A stretch of DNA of 64,000 bases from CAZCCV01 sp964497515 (GTDB lineage: Bacteria; Armatimonadota; UBA5829; DTLH01): assembly GCA_964497515.1 (NCBI GenBank), contig CAZCCV010000008.1:1-64000 (forward strand), read 5' to 3'. Positions 1 through 9,265 of this stretch are shown here, piece after piece. The notes under the pieces are model-generated. The model was not told the origin of the DNA, did no database searches, and saw nothing but the letters and a program-made list of their open reading frames with translations. Within the stretch, counting starts at the first letter, position 1. Every line of letters starts with the position of its first letter. The translations under genes and the position numbers were made by a program.

Positions 1-61
1 TTCTTGCCAAGAGATATGCAAAACCAATTTTACACACTTTAGAAGGGGTAACCCAGAGTGT

Positions 62-172
62 GTGACGACCTTGCCATCTTCTTCGATATGATGTACTCTT
101 TTTTGTAGCAAGCTGGCAGGTGGCGACAACAGGTCGTCACCTGTAGTTATATCTGGGAAGCTCTTGGCTTCC
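62..172 (+). promoter_or_regulatory. Structured leader with competing hairpins before the M24 peptidase gene
   Basis: Bases 62-71 (GTGACGACCT) are the exact reverse complement of 131-140, with about 59 bases between. The same right-hand bases also belong to a second, local hairpin in which 117-127 pairs with 133-143 (11 pairs, one G-T) around a five-base loop. The two structures cannot form together, as expected of a switching leader. A third hairpin, 156-161 with 167-172, sits just before the ribosome binding site AGGAG at 176-180. No run of T follows, so any effect would more likely be on translation. The pairing is seen directly; a regulatory role is inference. Confidence 0.5.
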
Positions 173-188
173 GTTAGGAGCGAACAAA

Positions 189-1265
189 GTGAAATCACAG
201 AGGCTTACCGGTGTCCGTCAACAGATGGCGAAGCGAGGTATCGACGCATTTCTCATCTCGAACCTTGCAAACGTGAACTATTTGAGCGGGTTTACAGGCA
301 GTGCCGGAGCCGCAATCATTACCCCTGATAGAGATATTCTCCTGGTAGATGGCCGGTACATTCTTCAGGCAGGGGAAGAAGCCAAAGGGTTTGAGCTGAG
401 TGAGTATTCGCAGGCGATAGATCCTCTTCAGGCTGCTGGTGAAGTGCTTAACGCAATCAAGCCCAAAACTGCAGGTTTTGAGGGAGACTACATCAGCTTT
501 AGCAGTTATACACTGCTTCGAGATACTGTCGAGAAGGGCATAGAGCTGAAATCGGTCGCGCGTACAGTCGAAGAACTGAAGATTACCAAAGATGTCGGTG
601 AGATAGAACTGGTGAAGAGAGCGTGCAAAATGGTCGACGACTGTTTTGCTCATCTTGTGAGTTGGATAAAGCCAGGGATGACTGAGAGCGAAGTAGCTCA
701 CGAGATCAGTTCGTTTCTTTTCAAACAGGGGTCGCCGCGACTCGCGTTCGATAGCATTGTAGCTGCTGGTCCGAATGCTGCATTTCCGCATCACAAGACT
801 GGCAATGACGTAATAAAGCCTGGGCAAATGGTAAAAATCGACTATGGAGCTACGGTAGGCCACTTGGGTTCAGACATTACCAGAGTCGTCTTCTTGGGCG
901 AGCCAGACGACAAACAGCGAGAAGTCTACAACACCGTTCTCGATGCTCAGTTAAAAGCGATTGAAGCTATCAAACCTGGTAAACTCGGAAAAGAGATCGA
1001 TGCTGTTGCGAGAGACTACATAGCCTCTAAGGGGTATGGAGAGTATTTCACTCACAATTTGGGACACAACATTCCAAAGACGGATGGCCCCGGGTTCACT
1101 ACGACAAGTGAGACCGTCTTGGCTCCGGGTATGGTTATTACAGTCGAACCGGGCATCTACATTGAAGGTTGGGGTGGAGTACGTATCGAGGACGACATTG
1201 TTGTTACCGAAACAGGGTGCGACAACCTAATGACGGCAACCAAAGAGATAATCGTCATCAAATAG
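189..1265 (+). CDS. Xaa-Pro aminopeptidase, M24B family
   Basis: Metallopeptidase that removes an N-terminal residue preceding proline, probably cytoplasmic since there is no signal peptide. The 358 residues are typical of short bacterial PepQ/YpdF-like enzymes. Residues about 1-125 form the creatinase-like N-terminal domain and about 132-350 the pita-bread catalytic domain. All five dinuclear metal ligands are visible: D218, D229, H293 (in LGHNIP), E320 (TVEPG) and E334 (RIEDD). The start is GTG at 189, with AGGAG at 176-180 at good spacing. The next gene, tldD, follows 84 bases later on the same strand, so co-transcription with the TldD/TldE peptidase pair is plausible. Exact substrate preference (dipeptidase or aminopeptidase) cannot be told from sequence. 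Confidence 0.9.
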   Translation: MKSQRLTGVRQQMAKRGIDAFLISNLANVNYLSGFTGSAGAAIITPDRDILLVDGRYILQAGEEAKGFELSEYSQAIDPLQAAGEVLNAIKPKTAGFEGDYISFSSYTLLRDTVEKGIELKSVARTVEELKITKDVGEIELVKRACKMVDDCFAHLVSWIKPGMTESEVAHEISSFLFKQGSPRLAFDSIVAAGPNAAFPHHKTGNDVIKPGQMVKIDYGATVGHLGSDITRVVFLGEPDDKQREVYNTVLDAQLKAIEAIKPGKLGKEIDAVARDYIASKGYGEYFTHNLGHNIPKTDGPGFTTTSETVLAPGMVITVEPGIYIEGWGGVRIEDDIVVTETGCDNLMTATKEIIVIK

Positions 1266-1349
1266 TCGGTTAAGAGCTGTGTCTGCTGGGTGAGGGCATC
1301 GTAACAAGCTCAACACGCACGGCTGTCCTGAAGTGAAGGGGGTAGTTAT

Positions 1350-2714
1350 ATGCGAGATATGCTGTCAGAGGCGTTGAAGAATCACGGCGCTGACTACGTG
1401 GAGATCCGTGTCCAAGAGTCTGATGGAACAGCCATCAGCTATCGCGGTGAAAACTTGGACACGCTCAGTCGGACATCGAGCTTTGGAGGCAACGTCCGAG
1501 CGGCAGTCAATGGTGGCTGGGGATTTGTCTCTTTCAACACACTCGATGGTTTAGCAGATAAGATTGCGCTTGCTGTGCGGCAGGCGGGGCTTATCGGTCC
1601 AGATAAAACACAACTCGCGCCGGTCGATTCTGTAATCGATGAAGTGCGCTCGTCTATTGCTAAAGACCCTCGCTCCGTATCGCTTGCGGAAAAGAAGCGG
1701 TTGGCAGAAGAGTATCGCGATCTCATTCTATCGCTCGGCGACGCCATTCAGACTTGTTCAATAGCCTACGCCGACACCACCAGCCGGGTTTACTATGTTA
1801 ATAGCGAGGGCAGCTACATCGATTCAGAGAGTGTCTATATAAGAGGCGCGGCAGAGGCTGTGGCTCGAAGAGGAGACATCATCCAGCCGAACTCGTTTTC
1901 ATTCTCCTCGACGCTGGACTATGGTGTAGCAGAAAATCGACACGACGAAATCCGCGCTATGACACAGGCTGCCATAGACGCATTATCTGCTCCACAGGTT
2001 GCCAGCGGAACATACACGGTAATTGCTGACCCTTCTCTTGCAGGAATATTCGCTCACGAAGCCTTCGGACATCTCTCTGAGGCCGACGATTATGCTGAGA
2101 ACCCTCAGTTGCGAGAGCTGATGACACTCGGCAGAAAGTTTGGCGGAAAGCATCTCAACATTCTAGATGGCGCCGATGTGTCAGGCAGCGGTGGATCGAT
2201 TAAGTATGACAGTGAAGGGGTGCGAAAGATCCCCACTTATCTCATACGCGAAGGAGAGCTTGTCGGAAGGCTGCATTCCAGAGAGAGCGCAGCAAAAATG
2301 GGCGAAAAGCCGACTGGTAACGCCCGCGCCATAGACTACTCCTTCCCTCCTATCGTCCGAATGACGAACACCTACATCGATAACGGCGAAGCTCGGTTTG
2401 AGGATATGTTAAGCGATGTTGAAGAAGGGCTCTATGTAATCGACAGTCGTGGTGGTCAAACCTCCGGAGAGATGTTCACATTCTCTGCCCGAGAAGCGTT
2501 TATGATTCGAAATGGTAAGTTGGCCGAACGTGTGCGAGGCGTCAACCTGACGGGTAACGTCTTTACGACGCTTGAGAACATCGATGCTATCGGCAATGAT
2601 CTGACGTGGCCTCGAAGAGGTGGTGGTTGTGGCAAGGGTGCTCAGGCGCCGCTGCCGGTAGGGTTTGCCGGCCCACACATCAGAATCCGAAACTGCGTGG
2701 TGGGAGGGCAGTAG
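1350..2714 (+). CDS. tldD: TldD family metalloprotease subunit
   Basis: Zinc-dependent protease subunit of the TldD/TldE (PmbA) heterodimer, which degrades unfolded peptides and matures some modified peptides and the CcdA antitoxin in enterobacteria. The 454-residue length is normal for the family. The active-site HExxxH motif is present as HEAFGH at residues 236-241, followed by an acidic segment. The C-terminal glycine-rich region (GGGCGKG) is typical. The ATG at 1350 follows a purine-rich AGGGGG binding site. The stop is one base from the start of the paralogous partner gene, so both are almost certainly translated from one mRNA. No modified-peptide precursor is visible next to it. Confidence 0.93.
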   Translation: MRDMLSEALKNHGADYVEIRVQESDGTAISYRGENLDTLSRTSSFGGNVRAAVNGGWGFVSFNTLDGLADKIALAVRQAGLIGPDKTQLAPVDSVIDEVRSSIAKDPRSVSLAEKKRLAEEYRDLILSLGDAIQTCSIAYADTTSRVYYVNSEGSYIDSESVYIRGAAEAVARRGDIIQPNSFSFSSTLDYGVAENRHDEIRAMTQAAIDALSAPQVASGTYTVIADPSLAGIFAHEAFGHLSEADDYAENPQLRELMTLGRKFGGKHLNILDGADVSGSGGSIKYDSEGVRKIPTYLIREGELVGRLHSRESAAKMGEKPTGNARAIDYSFPPIVRMTNTYIDNGEARFEDMLSDVEEGLYVIDSRGGQTSGEMFTFSAREAFMIRNGKLAERVRGVNLTGNVFTTLENIDAIGNDLTWPRRGGGCGKGAQAPLPVGFAGPHIRIRNCVVGGQ

Positions 2715-2715
2715 A

Positions 2716-4020
2716 ATGATTGAGAAAATTCTGGATATGGCTCTGAAGGTCGCGCAGGAGGCCGAGGTGTTTGAAGTGGAATCGGAAGAGACTCCGGTTC
2801 TCTTCGAAAACAACAAGCTGAAGAGCACAATGACCCGCTCAACAAAGGGTTATGCACTCCGAATCATCAAAGATGGAAAAATCGGCTTCTCGTCGACTAC
2901 CCGTCCGGATGGGGCAGAGCAGCTTGTGCGCAATGCCATCGAGACCGCCGAGTTTGGTCAGAAAGCTGTCTACCAGTTTGCTGAAAAGCCCACGGCGATT
3001 CCGGATGTTAAGACCTTTGACGATACAGTCTCCAAAATGACTGTCGAGCAGTTGGTTGATACTGGCAAGTCTGCGCTGGATGCCATCTTAGCTGCTGAAC
3101 CGGATGCTCAGGTGGGGCTTAGTGTTGAGAGAGTGCGATCTCGCCAACGGTTGACGAACTCAAGAGGGCTCGATGTCGGATTTGAGAGCACTCATTTCGG
3201 AGCAGGCGGTGGTCTCGAGATGGTTCGAGGAACCGATATGCTTCAGGTGTGGGACTATCGTGATTCACGTAAGTCGTTTAACGTACTGGAGCTTACCGAA
3301 CGCATAATCTATATGGCAAAGGTCGGGAAAGACGTTGTTCCTATCGACACCAGGTCTATGCCAGTCATCTTCACTCCCAAAGGCTTCGGAATGACATTTG
3401 ATCTTCCGGTGCAGATTGCTTTCAATGGCAAAGAGGTGCTGCAGGGTGCGTCGTCAATGTCGAATAAACTGGGTGTGCAAGAGTTCGACCCGAGGCTTTC
3501 AGTCTACGATGATGGCACGCTTGACTACTTCGCCGGATCGCAGCCCGTCGATGACGAAGGCATTCCTACCAGTCGGACGCCGCTCGTTGAGAAGGGTGTT
3601 GTTACGGGATTCATCTACGACTTGCAGACCGGTGCACGTGCCGGCAAGCCGAGTACCGGAAACGGACACAGAGGGCTGTCGAGCCTGCCAAGTCCTAGTT
3701 ACAGCTCGTTCGTGATTGAGCCAGGGGATGCATCTCTCGAAGATATGATAAAAGGGATCGAGTATGGCTTGCTGGTTGATCAGACACTCGGTGCGTGGAC
3801 TGGTAACGTGCGAGGTGGCGACGTCTCTGGCAACGTTCACTTTGGGTTGAAGATCGAAAAGGGTGAGATTATAGGGCGCGTAAAGGATGTAATGGTCGCC
3901 GGGAATACTTTTGCGGCGATGAAACACCTTGGTAGTATAGAAAACAAGGCGCACCCTATTGGAGGCGTCAAGCTTCCGCACATTCTGTTCAACTCACTTT
4001 CGGTTGCTGCAAGAGTTTGA
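2716..4020 (+). CDS. tldE: TldE/PmbA family partner subunit
   Basis: Second subunit of the TldD/TldE protease, 434 residues from the chosen start. It aligns in outline with the upstream protein, with a similar two-domain U62 fold and a closing glycine-rich region with GGVKLPH. It has no HExxxH motif, as expected for the non-catalytic partner that forms the chamber. ATG at 2716 is preferred over in-frame starts inside tldD because GGGAGGG lies at 2702-2708, seven bases upstream, and because it removes a 50-base overlap. A strong 13-bp hairpin at 4055-4086 follows the stop. Confidence 0.92.
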   Translation: MIEKILDMALKVAQEAEVFEVESEETPVLFENNKLKSTMTRSTKGYALRIIKDGKIGFSSTTRPDGAEQLVRNAIETAEFGQKAVYQFAEKPTAIPDVKTFDDTVSKMTVEQLVDTGKSALDAILAAEPDAQVGLSVERVRSRQRLTNSRGLDVGFESTHFGAGGGLEMVRGTDMLQVWDYRDSRKSFNVLELTERIIYMAKVGKDVVPIDTRSMPVIFTPKGFGMTFDLPVQIAFNGKEVLQGASSMSNKLGVQEFDPRLSVYDDGTLDYFAGSQPVDDEGIPTSRTPLVEKGVVTGFIYDLQTGARAGKPSTGNGHRGLSSLPSPSYSSFVIEPGDASLEDMIKGIEYGLLVDQTLGAWTGNVRGGDVSGNVHFGLKIEKGEIIGRVKDVMVAGNTFAAMKHLGSIENKAHPIGGVKLPHILFNSLSVAARV

Positions 4021-4054
4021 AGCACAGAATTACAATAGGTGAATAATCGTCAAA

Positions 4055-4086
4055 TGCGGTGTTCGGCCAAATCGCCGAACACCGCA
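4055..4086 (+). terminator. Strong hairpin after tldE
   Basis: A perfect 13-bp stem (4055-4067 with 4074-4086) around the loop CAAATC, 35 bases beyond the tldE stop. Stem stability and position suit transcription termination or 3' end protection. No T run follows, so it is not a textbook intrinsic terminator in this direction. Confidence 0.55.
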
Positions 4087-4103
4087 GAATGAACGCCCCG
4101 CAG

Positions 4104-4253
4104 ACAGTAAGTTCCGACGCGTTCGGTTACTGTTGACCGGTGGCTGCTTTAGCTGTATCATGACAATCAGAATAGCGTAAGAAAGACTGAGGGTGCATTT
4201 CGCCCTCATAACGTTGCTTGTGCCGCCGATGATGGCTTTCATCAGGCGGCTTT
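4104..4253 (+). promoter_or_regulatory. Two further hairpins in the leader of the PEPCK-like gene
   Basis: First structure: ACAGTAA (4104-4110) pairs with TTACTGT (4127-4133), and CCGA inside pairs with TCGG, leaving a three-base bulge. Second structure: GCCGCC plus GATGA (4222-4232) pairs with TCATC plus GGCGGC (4239-4250) with one bulged A, followed directly by TTT at 4251-4253. The second lies 10 bases before the GGAGG site of the next gene. It looks like an attenuator or a structure controlling ribosome access, but that is inference. Confidence 0.45.
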
Positions 4254-4275
4254 CTGATTGTTTGGAGGTCATTCT

Positions 4276-6048
4276 TTGTCGCTCAGGATTATAGATCAGG
4301 AAGGAAACCAGATCATAATGCACACCGACGGGTTCATCTGCTCGACGGTGGGTGAGCTTGTATCAGGATCTGCATTCAAACATATAGTCCAGGACTACAT
4401 ATGCAGGCTGGTGAAGCGCGAATCTCCGCTCCTCGACGACATTGATGCCGACCTGACAACCGAATCCTGCGTTGACACTCTTGTATCGCTTCTAAGGGCT
4501 CTCACTATCCTTCCCTTGGCGCAGGCTGTGAAAATCGTCGATAGCTCCGAAATGTACCTGAACAACGCCGATGGATTGCATTGGCTGGTAGAAGGGCTGT
4601 ACGACTTCTGGCGATCGTTCGACAGATATATGATCTGTCACTCAGAAGGCGAACCTGGCAGCTATGCAGAGCGGCCATATCGAATGTTCAACTCCACAGT
4701 AGAGCAGTTGACGGATTTGGTGAGGGCGACGTATCGCGACATCTGCGAGAACATCACCGGAGAGCATCCTAGGGTCTATCGCCAGGTAGCTGCAGGTTGC
4801 GAAGTGGGGCTGATAGCAGTCGCGCGAAAGTGGAAAGGTCCTAAATCGTATCAGAGTCTGCTGGATGGTATACCGATCATCAGACAGGTGCTCATAAACC
4901 CGCCGCTCATACTGAACCCACCGATGAACACGCGTACCGGACAGTTTGAGAGGGTTGCCGAAAACCCATTGGATGGGCTTGAACTCGATAAATCGGAATG
5001 GATGTGCTATCCGGCGCAGGTTGGGTCACTTGTCATATATGCTTACTTCCACCAGCGGTTTATAGGACTCGGCTGTTCACTTGCGAACCTCTTCGAGTTG
5101 GCCACAGATGAACAAGTATCTAACGGCCCCGATGCTGTGTTTTTGTATGGCGTTCCCACGGAGCATATGGCCAAGTACGGCGAGCTGCCGACTGTTTTCT
5201 ATGACGATGCCGACGAGAACTTACTCGCAGCAGCTATTCCCGGTGAGGATCGGTTTGGGTACTTTGGCTATGTGAAGAAGATGGTATTGACGCTTCACAA
5301 CATTGCTATGATGAAGCGCGGCCGGATGCCATTTCACGGCGCGATGACCAGAATCGAACTGCGAAACGGAGCTGCTGCAAATGTCTTGCTGATTGGCGAT
5401 ACGGCTGCCGGAAAGTCTGAGTCGCTCGAAGCGCTTCGAGTAGTCGGAAAAGATCACATAAGAGACCTCAGAATCATTGCCGACGATATGGGATCGTTGG
5501 AAGTCACCGCTGATGGTGCAATTCTTGGTTACGGCACCGAAATAGGTGCGTTTGTTCGGCTGGATGACTTGCAGGACGGTTACGCTTTCGGGCAGGTTGA
5601 TAGAGCCATTATTATGAGCCCTCACAAAGTCAACGCGCGTGTAGTACTCCCAGTCACAACTCTAAACGAGATCCTTCGGGGCTACTCTGTCGATGTCATC
5701 CTTTATGCGAACAACTACGAGGAAGTAGACGAAAGTCACCCTATAATCGAGCGTTTCCAGTCTGCCGACCACGCTCTCAGCACATTCAGGGAAGCTGCTG
5801 TTATGGCCAAGGGCACAACAACATCCACGGGGTTGGTGCACACCTATTTTGCGAATACCTTCGGACCGGTGCAGTATCGGGATCTGCACGAAGAGATAGC
5901 GCAGAAGACTTTGGAAACCGCTCACAAAAACGGTGTCATGATGGGGCAGATGCGAACACGCCTCGGAATCGAGGGGTTCGAGACAGTAGGGCCTGAAGAA
6001 GCTGCGCGTGCACTCTTTGACCTGGTGACAGGCATTCAGAAGAGTTAG
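4276..6048 (+). CDS. Phosphoenolpyruvate-carboxykinase-like P-loop protein
   Basis: 590-residue protein whose C-terminal half resembles the nucleotide-binding half of ATP-type PEP carboxykinase and HPr kinase. The P-loop GDTAAGKS is at residues 374-381, followed by a conserved aspartate pair (IADDMG), and later a glycine/threonine-rich segment (GTTTSTG) and a NTFGP motif. The N-terminal ~370 residues are specific to this group and I cannot assign them. There is no signal peptide. The TTG at 4276 is chosen because GGAGG at 4264-4268 is seven bases upstream; an in-frame TTG at 4258 has no such site. Whether it makes oxaloacetate, phosphorylates a protein or is a kinase of another kind is open. 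It ends seven bases before a convergent gene. Confidence 0.7.
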   Translation: MSLRIIDQEGNQIIMHTDGFICSTVGELVSGSAFKHIVQDYICRLVKRESPLLDDIDADLTTESCVDTLVSLLRALTILPLAQAVKIVDSSEMYLNNADGLHWLVEGLYDFWRSFDRYMICHSEGEPGSYAERPYRMFNSTVEQLTDLVRATYRDICENITGEHPRVYRQVAAGCEVGLIAVARKWKGPKSYQSLLDGIPIIRQVLINPPLILNPPMNTRTGQFERVAENPLDGLELDKSEWMCYPAQVGSLVIYAYFHQRFIGLGCSLANLFELATDEQVSNGPDAVFLYGVPTEHMAKYGELPTVFYDDADENLLAAAIPGEDRFGYFGYVKKMVLTLHNIAMMKRGRMPFHGAMTRIELRNGAAANVLLIGDTAAGKSESLEALRVVGKDHIRDLRIIADDMGSLEVTADGAILGYGTEIGAFVRLDDLQDGYAFGQVDRAIIMSPHKVNARVVLPVTTLNEILRGYSVDVILYANNYEEVDESHPIIERFQSADHALSTFREAAVMAKGTTTSTGLVHTYFANTFGPVQYRDLHEEIAQKTLETAHKNGVMMGQMRTRLGIEGFETVGPEEAARALFDLVTGIQKS

Positions 6049-6055
6049 AACAGTA

Positions 6056-8881
6056 TCAGTCGCTAGTCTCGATTCTGAGAATCGGTGCTGTCCTTAAGCC
6101 GAGCGGCCTTGTGCGTCCCAGTATTAGCGGAGCCAGGTTGGCACGCACTTCAATTCGTATTTCATTAGCTCCCGGCTTGATGTGGTTTGTGATGTCGAAT
6201 GTGTAGGGTGGCCAAAGCCGTTTTCCGACCTCGTTTCCATTTATGTAAAGAGCTGCAGTGTCGTAAACTCGGCCAAGATCAATCGATGCCCGATTGAATC
6301 CGGCCGGGATATCTATGCTTGATTTGTACGCGACTGTTCCGCAATAGAACGGCATACTCTTCTCCAGATGAAAAGGATTCGGTGCAGTCCGCGGTAATAT
6401 CTTCGTGCCTTTCGACCCTGCATCGACGTCAAAGTGTCCGGCCAGCCTGACGGGTTCCTTCAGCTCGTTCGATGGAATCACTGTGATTACATTTCTACCT
6501 TCGCGCAGCAATTCGGTCACGTCTGCTGCTATGTCGGATGGGTCGGTGAGCCAGTTAAACGTAGGAACCGGATGCACTGTAGTGCCGTTGATCATTAGTC
6601 CGTAGTTGGAATAGTCTCTATCAAGGACAAGTCTAATGCTATCGTGATTGCCTGCGATACTGATCTCTGCATCGTATTTCCCGGCGCGCTCCGTCAAAGT
6701 GAGCTCTGCACTTTCGCGCAGATCAATCTCTTCACCGCTCAATGCGTGTCTGAAATGAAATAGTGGTGCGATGTTCTCACTAGTGCTTACCGTAAGATCA
6801 TCGAGTTGTATCTCGGAAACCTGCATCTCCGGCTCTGTGATATCCAAATGACCTTCATTTGTTTCGTCGATTATCAGAAAGAACGACTGATACGGGTCGA
6901 AATGCAGCATCGTTTCGGTCTTGTTGCGAACCATTCTCCTTTGCAGTTGCCACTTTTTCCCTGTCTCTGGCTCGAGCCTCTCTACTGCTACCCTGTCCGT
7001 GAATCTTGCAGCGACTCTGCGAGTGCGCCCACTTCGATTTACAAGAAACGCAATCCGCGTATCTTCCTTCTTTCGCTGAAGCAGCAGAATATCTTCTCGT
7101 CCGGTGCCTGTCAGATGTATTCCGTCATCCATCGAATGTCTAAGCCGCATTACGAAACCCGGAAGATCCTCAGTTAAGACAAAATGTACCGGAGAGTTGC
7201 TGGAAGGGATATTTGCAGCGATCGGATCGGCACTCCTGTAGAAGAAATGCGTCTTTACCTCCTGAGCTATTCTGCCAATAGTGTTATACTCAGCAGGTTG
7301 CATATACGGTGTATACGGGACTACCAGAATATCGTAGCGCTCATTTGCTACAACGATACTGCCGTTTTCGATTGCGGCGGAAGAAAGGGTAGAAAAGTCA
7401 ATCAGATCAAAGTCCAGTTGCCGCCGTGTCAGTTCGGAGCAGAGTTGGCCAAGGACGCTATCAATGGCCTCGAACTCCTGCGTGTTCCGGTCTGGTTGGT
7501 ACGCTGCAAAGAGTCCAGTCACCGGGTACAGCAGGGCGATATTGCAGATGTGCTCTCCACCCGTCAGCATTTCAGACAATCTGTTTACATAGGCGGTGAA
7601 GGCGTCAAAGTCCTCCCAAAACGGCGACTGTACGAATAGGGACGGCGTATCCTCGTGCTTTGCGCTGCCTCCGATGGTATGAAACAGCGCGTGCGGAACC
7701 AGCAGGTTAATTCCGTGGGCAAATTGCTGATCCACTATCTTCTTGAGATCCAAATACGTTATGTCCCAGCCGGAATCTGCGAACGACTGAGAAAGCGCTC
7801 GTTCCAATCCCTGCGTATGTGCTAAGGATGATGCTATCTTCTGTTGAAGTATCGACACTCCGTGGCTTCCAGGAGCTTCTTTTCCCATATAGTTGATTCC
7901 GGGAATGCTCATCTTGCTCATTCCAGCGAACACATCGCCTTGGAATCTAACCTGGCATCTCAATGTGTTGTCGTGCTCTCCCTGACCTGTGAACGCAAGA
8001 TTATTCTCCTTGAGCCAATTGTGTATAGTCTCTCGGAAGCTGCTGTCGAAGATCGAAGCGATGTGACACCAGAAATCGGCTCTGAACCTGTACGCATCTT
8101 GCCCGGGATAGAACAGATATGGCAGATAAAGCAAGGCGGAGTAGCGGTACTTCTCTTCAAAAGACTGAAACAGCCGATCAGTGTAGGGGATCGTCCAGTC
8201 ATCGCATCCGATCGGCATTCGATAGATGCTCGGTTCGTCGACAAAAAACGCGCCGATAGTCGTTCCGAAATCCTCTGAAAAGAAGGTTCTGTAAGGCTCG
8301 CAGGTTCTTTCGATGAACCAGGAGACAGCAGATTCACTGAGAGTGTCGAGTGAGTTCTCAGCGCGCTTCAGGTGGCAGTTAAAGACTACCCAGTTGCCGT
8401 CGAGTGCTATGAGAGCCTGCACATCCGAAAGAGTTCTTGTTCTTGTAATCGCCCCGCCTTCAAGTCTGCCGGCCAGAAGAAACTGCCCAGGCTCGAAGAA
8501 TGCCATATCGATATCTTGTCGCGGAATCGCACGAACAGCCAGATGCTTGCTCATAGTGGCGGGGTCTATGTTCTCTGTGCGGAGTCCATTCGGTCTGTTG
8601 AAATTCTCCGAGATCCAAATGCGCATTCCGCGTTCTTTGGCAAGTTCCACGCACCATCCAAACACTTCCATCCAATCGTCCGGAGTGAAACCGACTTCAT
8701 CGGGGAAGCACGGTTTGACGATGATCTCTTCTATGCCTTTAGAATGAATCTCATCTAGTTCAGCGGCCATCTGGCTTAGCGTTATAGGGCCGTTTATTGT
8801 CCACAGTGGCACAGTGCCACGGATACTGGAGCAGAAGTTCACGAGCAGAAGCACTCTCCTTTTAAGCTGAGCAAAGTCCAT
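6056..8881 (-). CDS. Large putative glycoside hydrolase (GH106-like)
   Basis: 941-residue minus-strand protein with no clear signal peptide. The N-terminal part looks like a TIM-barrel catalytic domain, with a VDEPS motif (D215, E216) at a strand end, the kind of place where catalytic acids lie. The C-terminal ~240 residues form jelly-roll, GH2-like sugar-binding sheets with a typical LYINGNEVG signature. This layout resembles GH106 alpha-L-rhamnosidases and related large enzymes acting on plant or exopolysaccharide side chains. Family and substrate are tentative. It starts with ATG at 8879-8881 and is convergent to the PEPCK-like gene and divergent from the division cluster, so it is probably a single-gene unit. 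Confidence 0.6.
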   Translation of the reverse strand: MDFAQLKRRVLLLVNFCSSIRGTVPLWTINGPITLSQMAAELDEIHSKGIEEIIVKPCFPDEVGFTPDDWMEVFGWCVELAKERGMRIWISENFNRPNGLRTENIDPATMSKHLAVRAIPRQDIDMAFFEPGQFLLAGRLEGGAITRTRTLSDVQALIALDGNWVVFNCHLKRAENSLDTLSESAVSWFIERTCEPYRTFFSEDFGTTIGAFFVDEPSIYRMPIGCDDWTIPYTDRLFQSFEEKYRYSALLYLPYLFYPGQDAYRFRADFWCHIASIFDSSFRETIHNWLKENNLAFTGQGEHDNTLRCQVRFQGDVFAGMSKMSIPGINYMGKEAPGSHGVSILQQKIASSLAHTQGLERALSQSFADSGWDITYLDLKKIVDQQFAHGINLLVPHALFHTIGGSAKHEDTPSLFVQSPFWEDFDAFTAYVNRLSEMLTGGEHICNIALLYPVTGLFAAYQPDRNTQEFEAIDSVLGQLCSELTRRQLDFDLIDFSTLSSAAIENGSIVVANERYDILVVPYTPYMQPAEYNTIGRIAQEVKTHFFYRSADPIAANIPSSNSPVHFVLTEDLPGFVMRLRHSMDDGIHLTGTGREDILLLQRKKEDTRIAFLVNRSGRTRRVAARFTDRVAVERLEPETGKKWQLQRRMVRNKTETMLHFDPYQSFFLIIDETNEGHLDITEPEMQVSEIQLDDLTVSTSENIAPLFHFRHALSGEEIDLRESAELTLTERAGKYDAEISIAGNHDSIRLVLDRDYSNYGLMINGTTVHPVPTFNWLTDPSDIAADVTELLREGRNVITVIPSNELKEPVRLAGHFDVDAGSKGTKILPRTAPNPFHLEKSMPFYCGTVAYKSSIDIPAGFNRASIDLGRVYDTAALYINGNEVGKRLWPPYTFDITNHIKPGANEIRIEVRANLAPLILGRTRPLGLRTAPILRIETSD

Positions 8882-9265
8882 TTTCGTCTACAAGGGCGCC
8901 GATGTCAAGGCAAGAGGCAGTATCGTTGAGCCTTGGAGAGTTAGAACCAGATTGCGCCGTAATCAGTCTCGACAGCGGTGGTCAAAATCCATTTTTCATG
9001 ACGATATTCATCGGTTCGTATAAAAGTGAGCACGTTATGGATGCAGTGCCGATGTCTTGCCAACAAATAATCACTGTATGTGCGTTTGTCGAATAACGGA
9101 GGGAATAATTCCCCACACTGGTTGAGAGAAATATTGTCGAGCCTATTGACACCCCCTCTTAAGCACTGCTATTATCCATTCACTGGTGCAGTATGGTAGA
9201 GATTTGGTAAGAAACTGGATCTCTTTTGGAGTATACTGGAGCCAAATTGGGGGGTTGGGAGCGCC
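8882..9265. other. Divergent intergenic region before the division cluster
   Basis: 384 bases between the minus-strand hydrolase and mraZ. The right part holds the mraZ promoter (9146-9175) and an 80-90 base leader ending in a G-rich ribosome binding site. The left 260 bases carry no convincing gene. A 64-codon open frame at 8902-9096 has no ribosome binding site and no recognisable content. The hydrolase promoter must lie here but I see no clear boxes. Confidence 0.6.
9146..9175 (+). promoter_or_regulatory. Sigma-70-type promoter of the mraZ cluster
   Basis: Perfect -35 box TTGACA (9146-9151) and -10 box TATTAT (9170-9175) with an 18-base spacer. This puts the transcription start near 9182, about 84 bases before mraZ. 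Clear tandem TGGGN boxes, the known MraZ binding sites, are not evident at the usual spacing, although the region before the start codon is G-rich. Confidence 0.75.

Noticed and set aside
4030..4323. 97-codon minus-strand frame across the tldE/PEPCK-like gap
   Set aside because: It spans three hairpins and the start of the next gene and has no family features; treated as a chance frame.
8902..9096. 64-codon open frame in the mraZ upstream region
   Set aside because: No ribosome binding site, no recognisable content, and the region is the divergent promoter area.
9241..9265. MraZ operator (tandem TGGGN boxes) before mraZ
   Set aside because: The sequence is G-rich but the boxes are not at the required five-base spacing; more likely the ribosome binding site.
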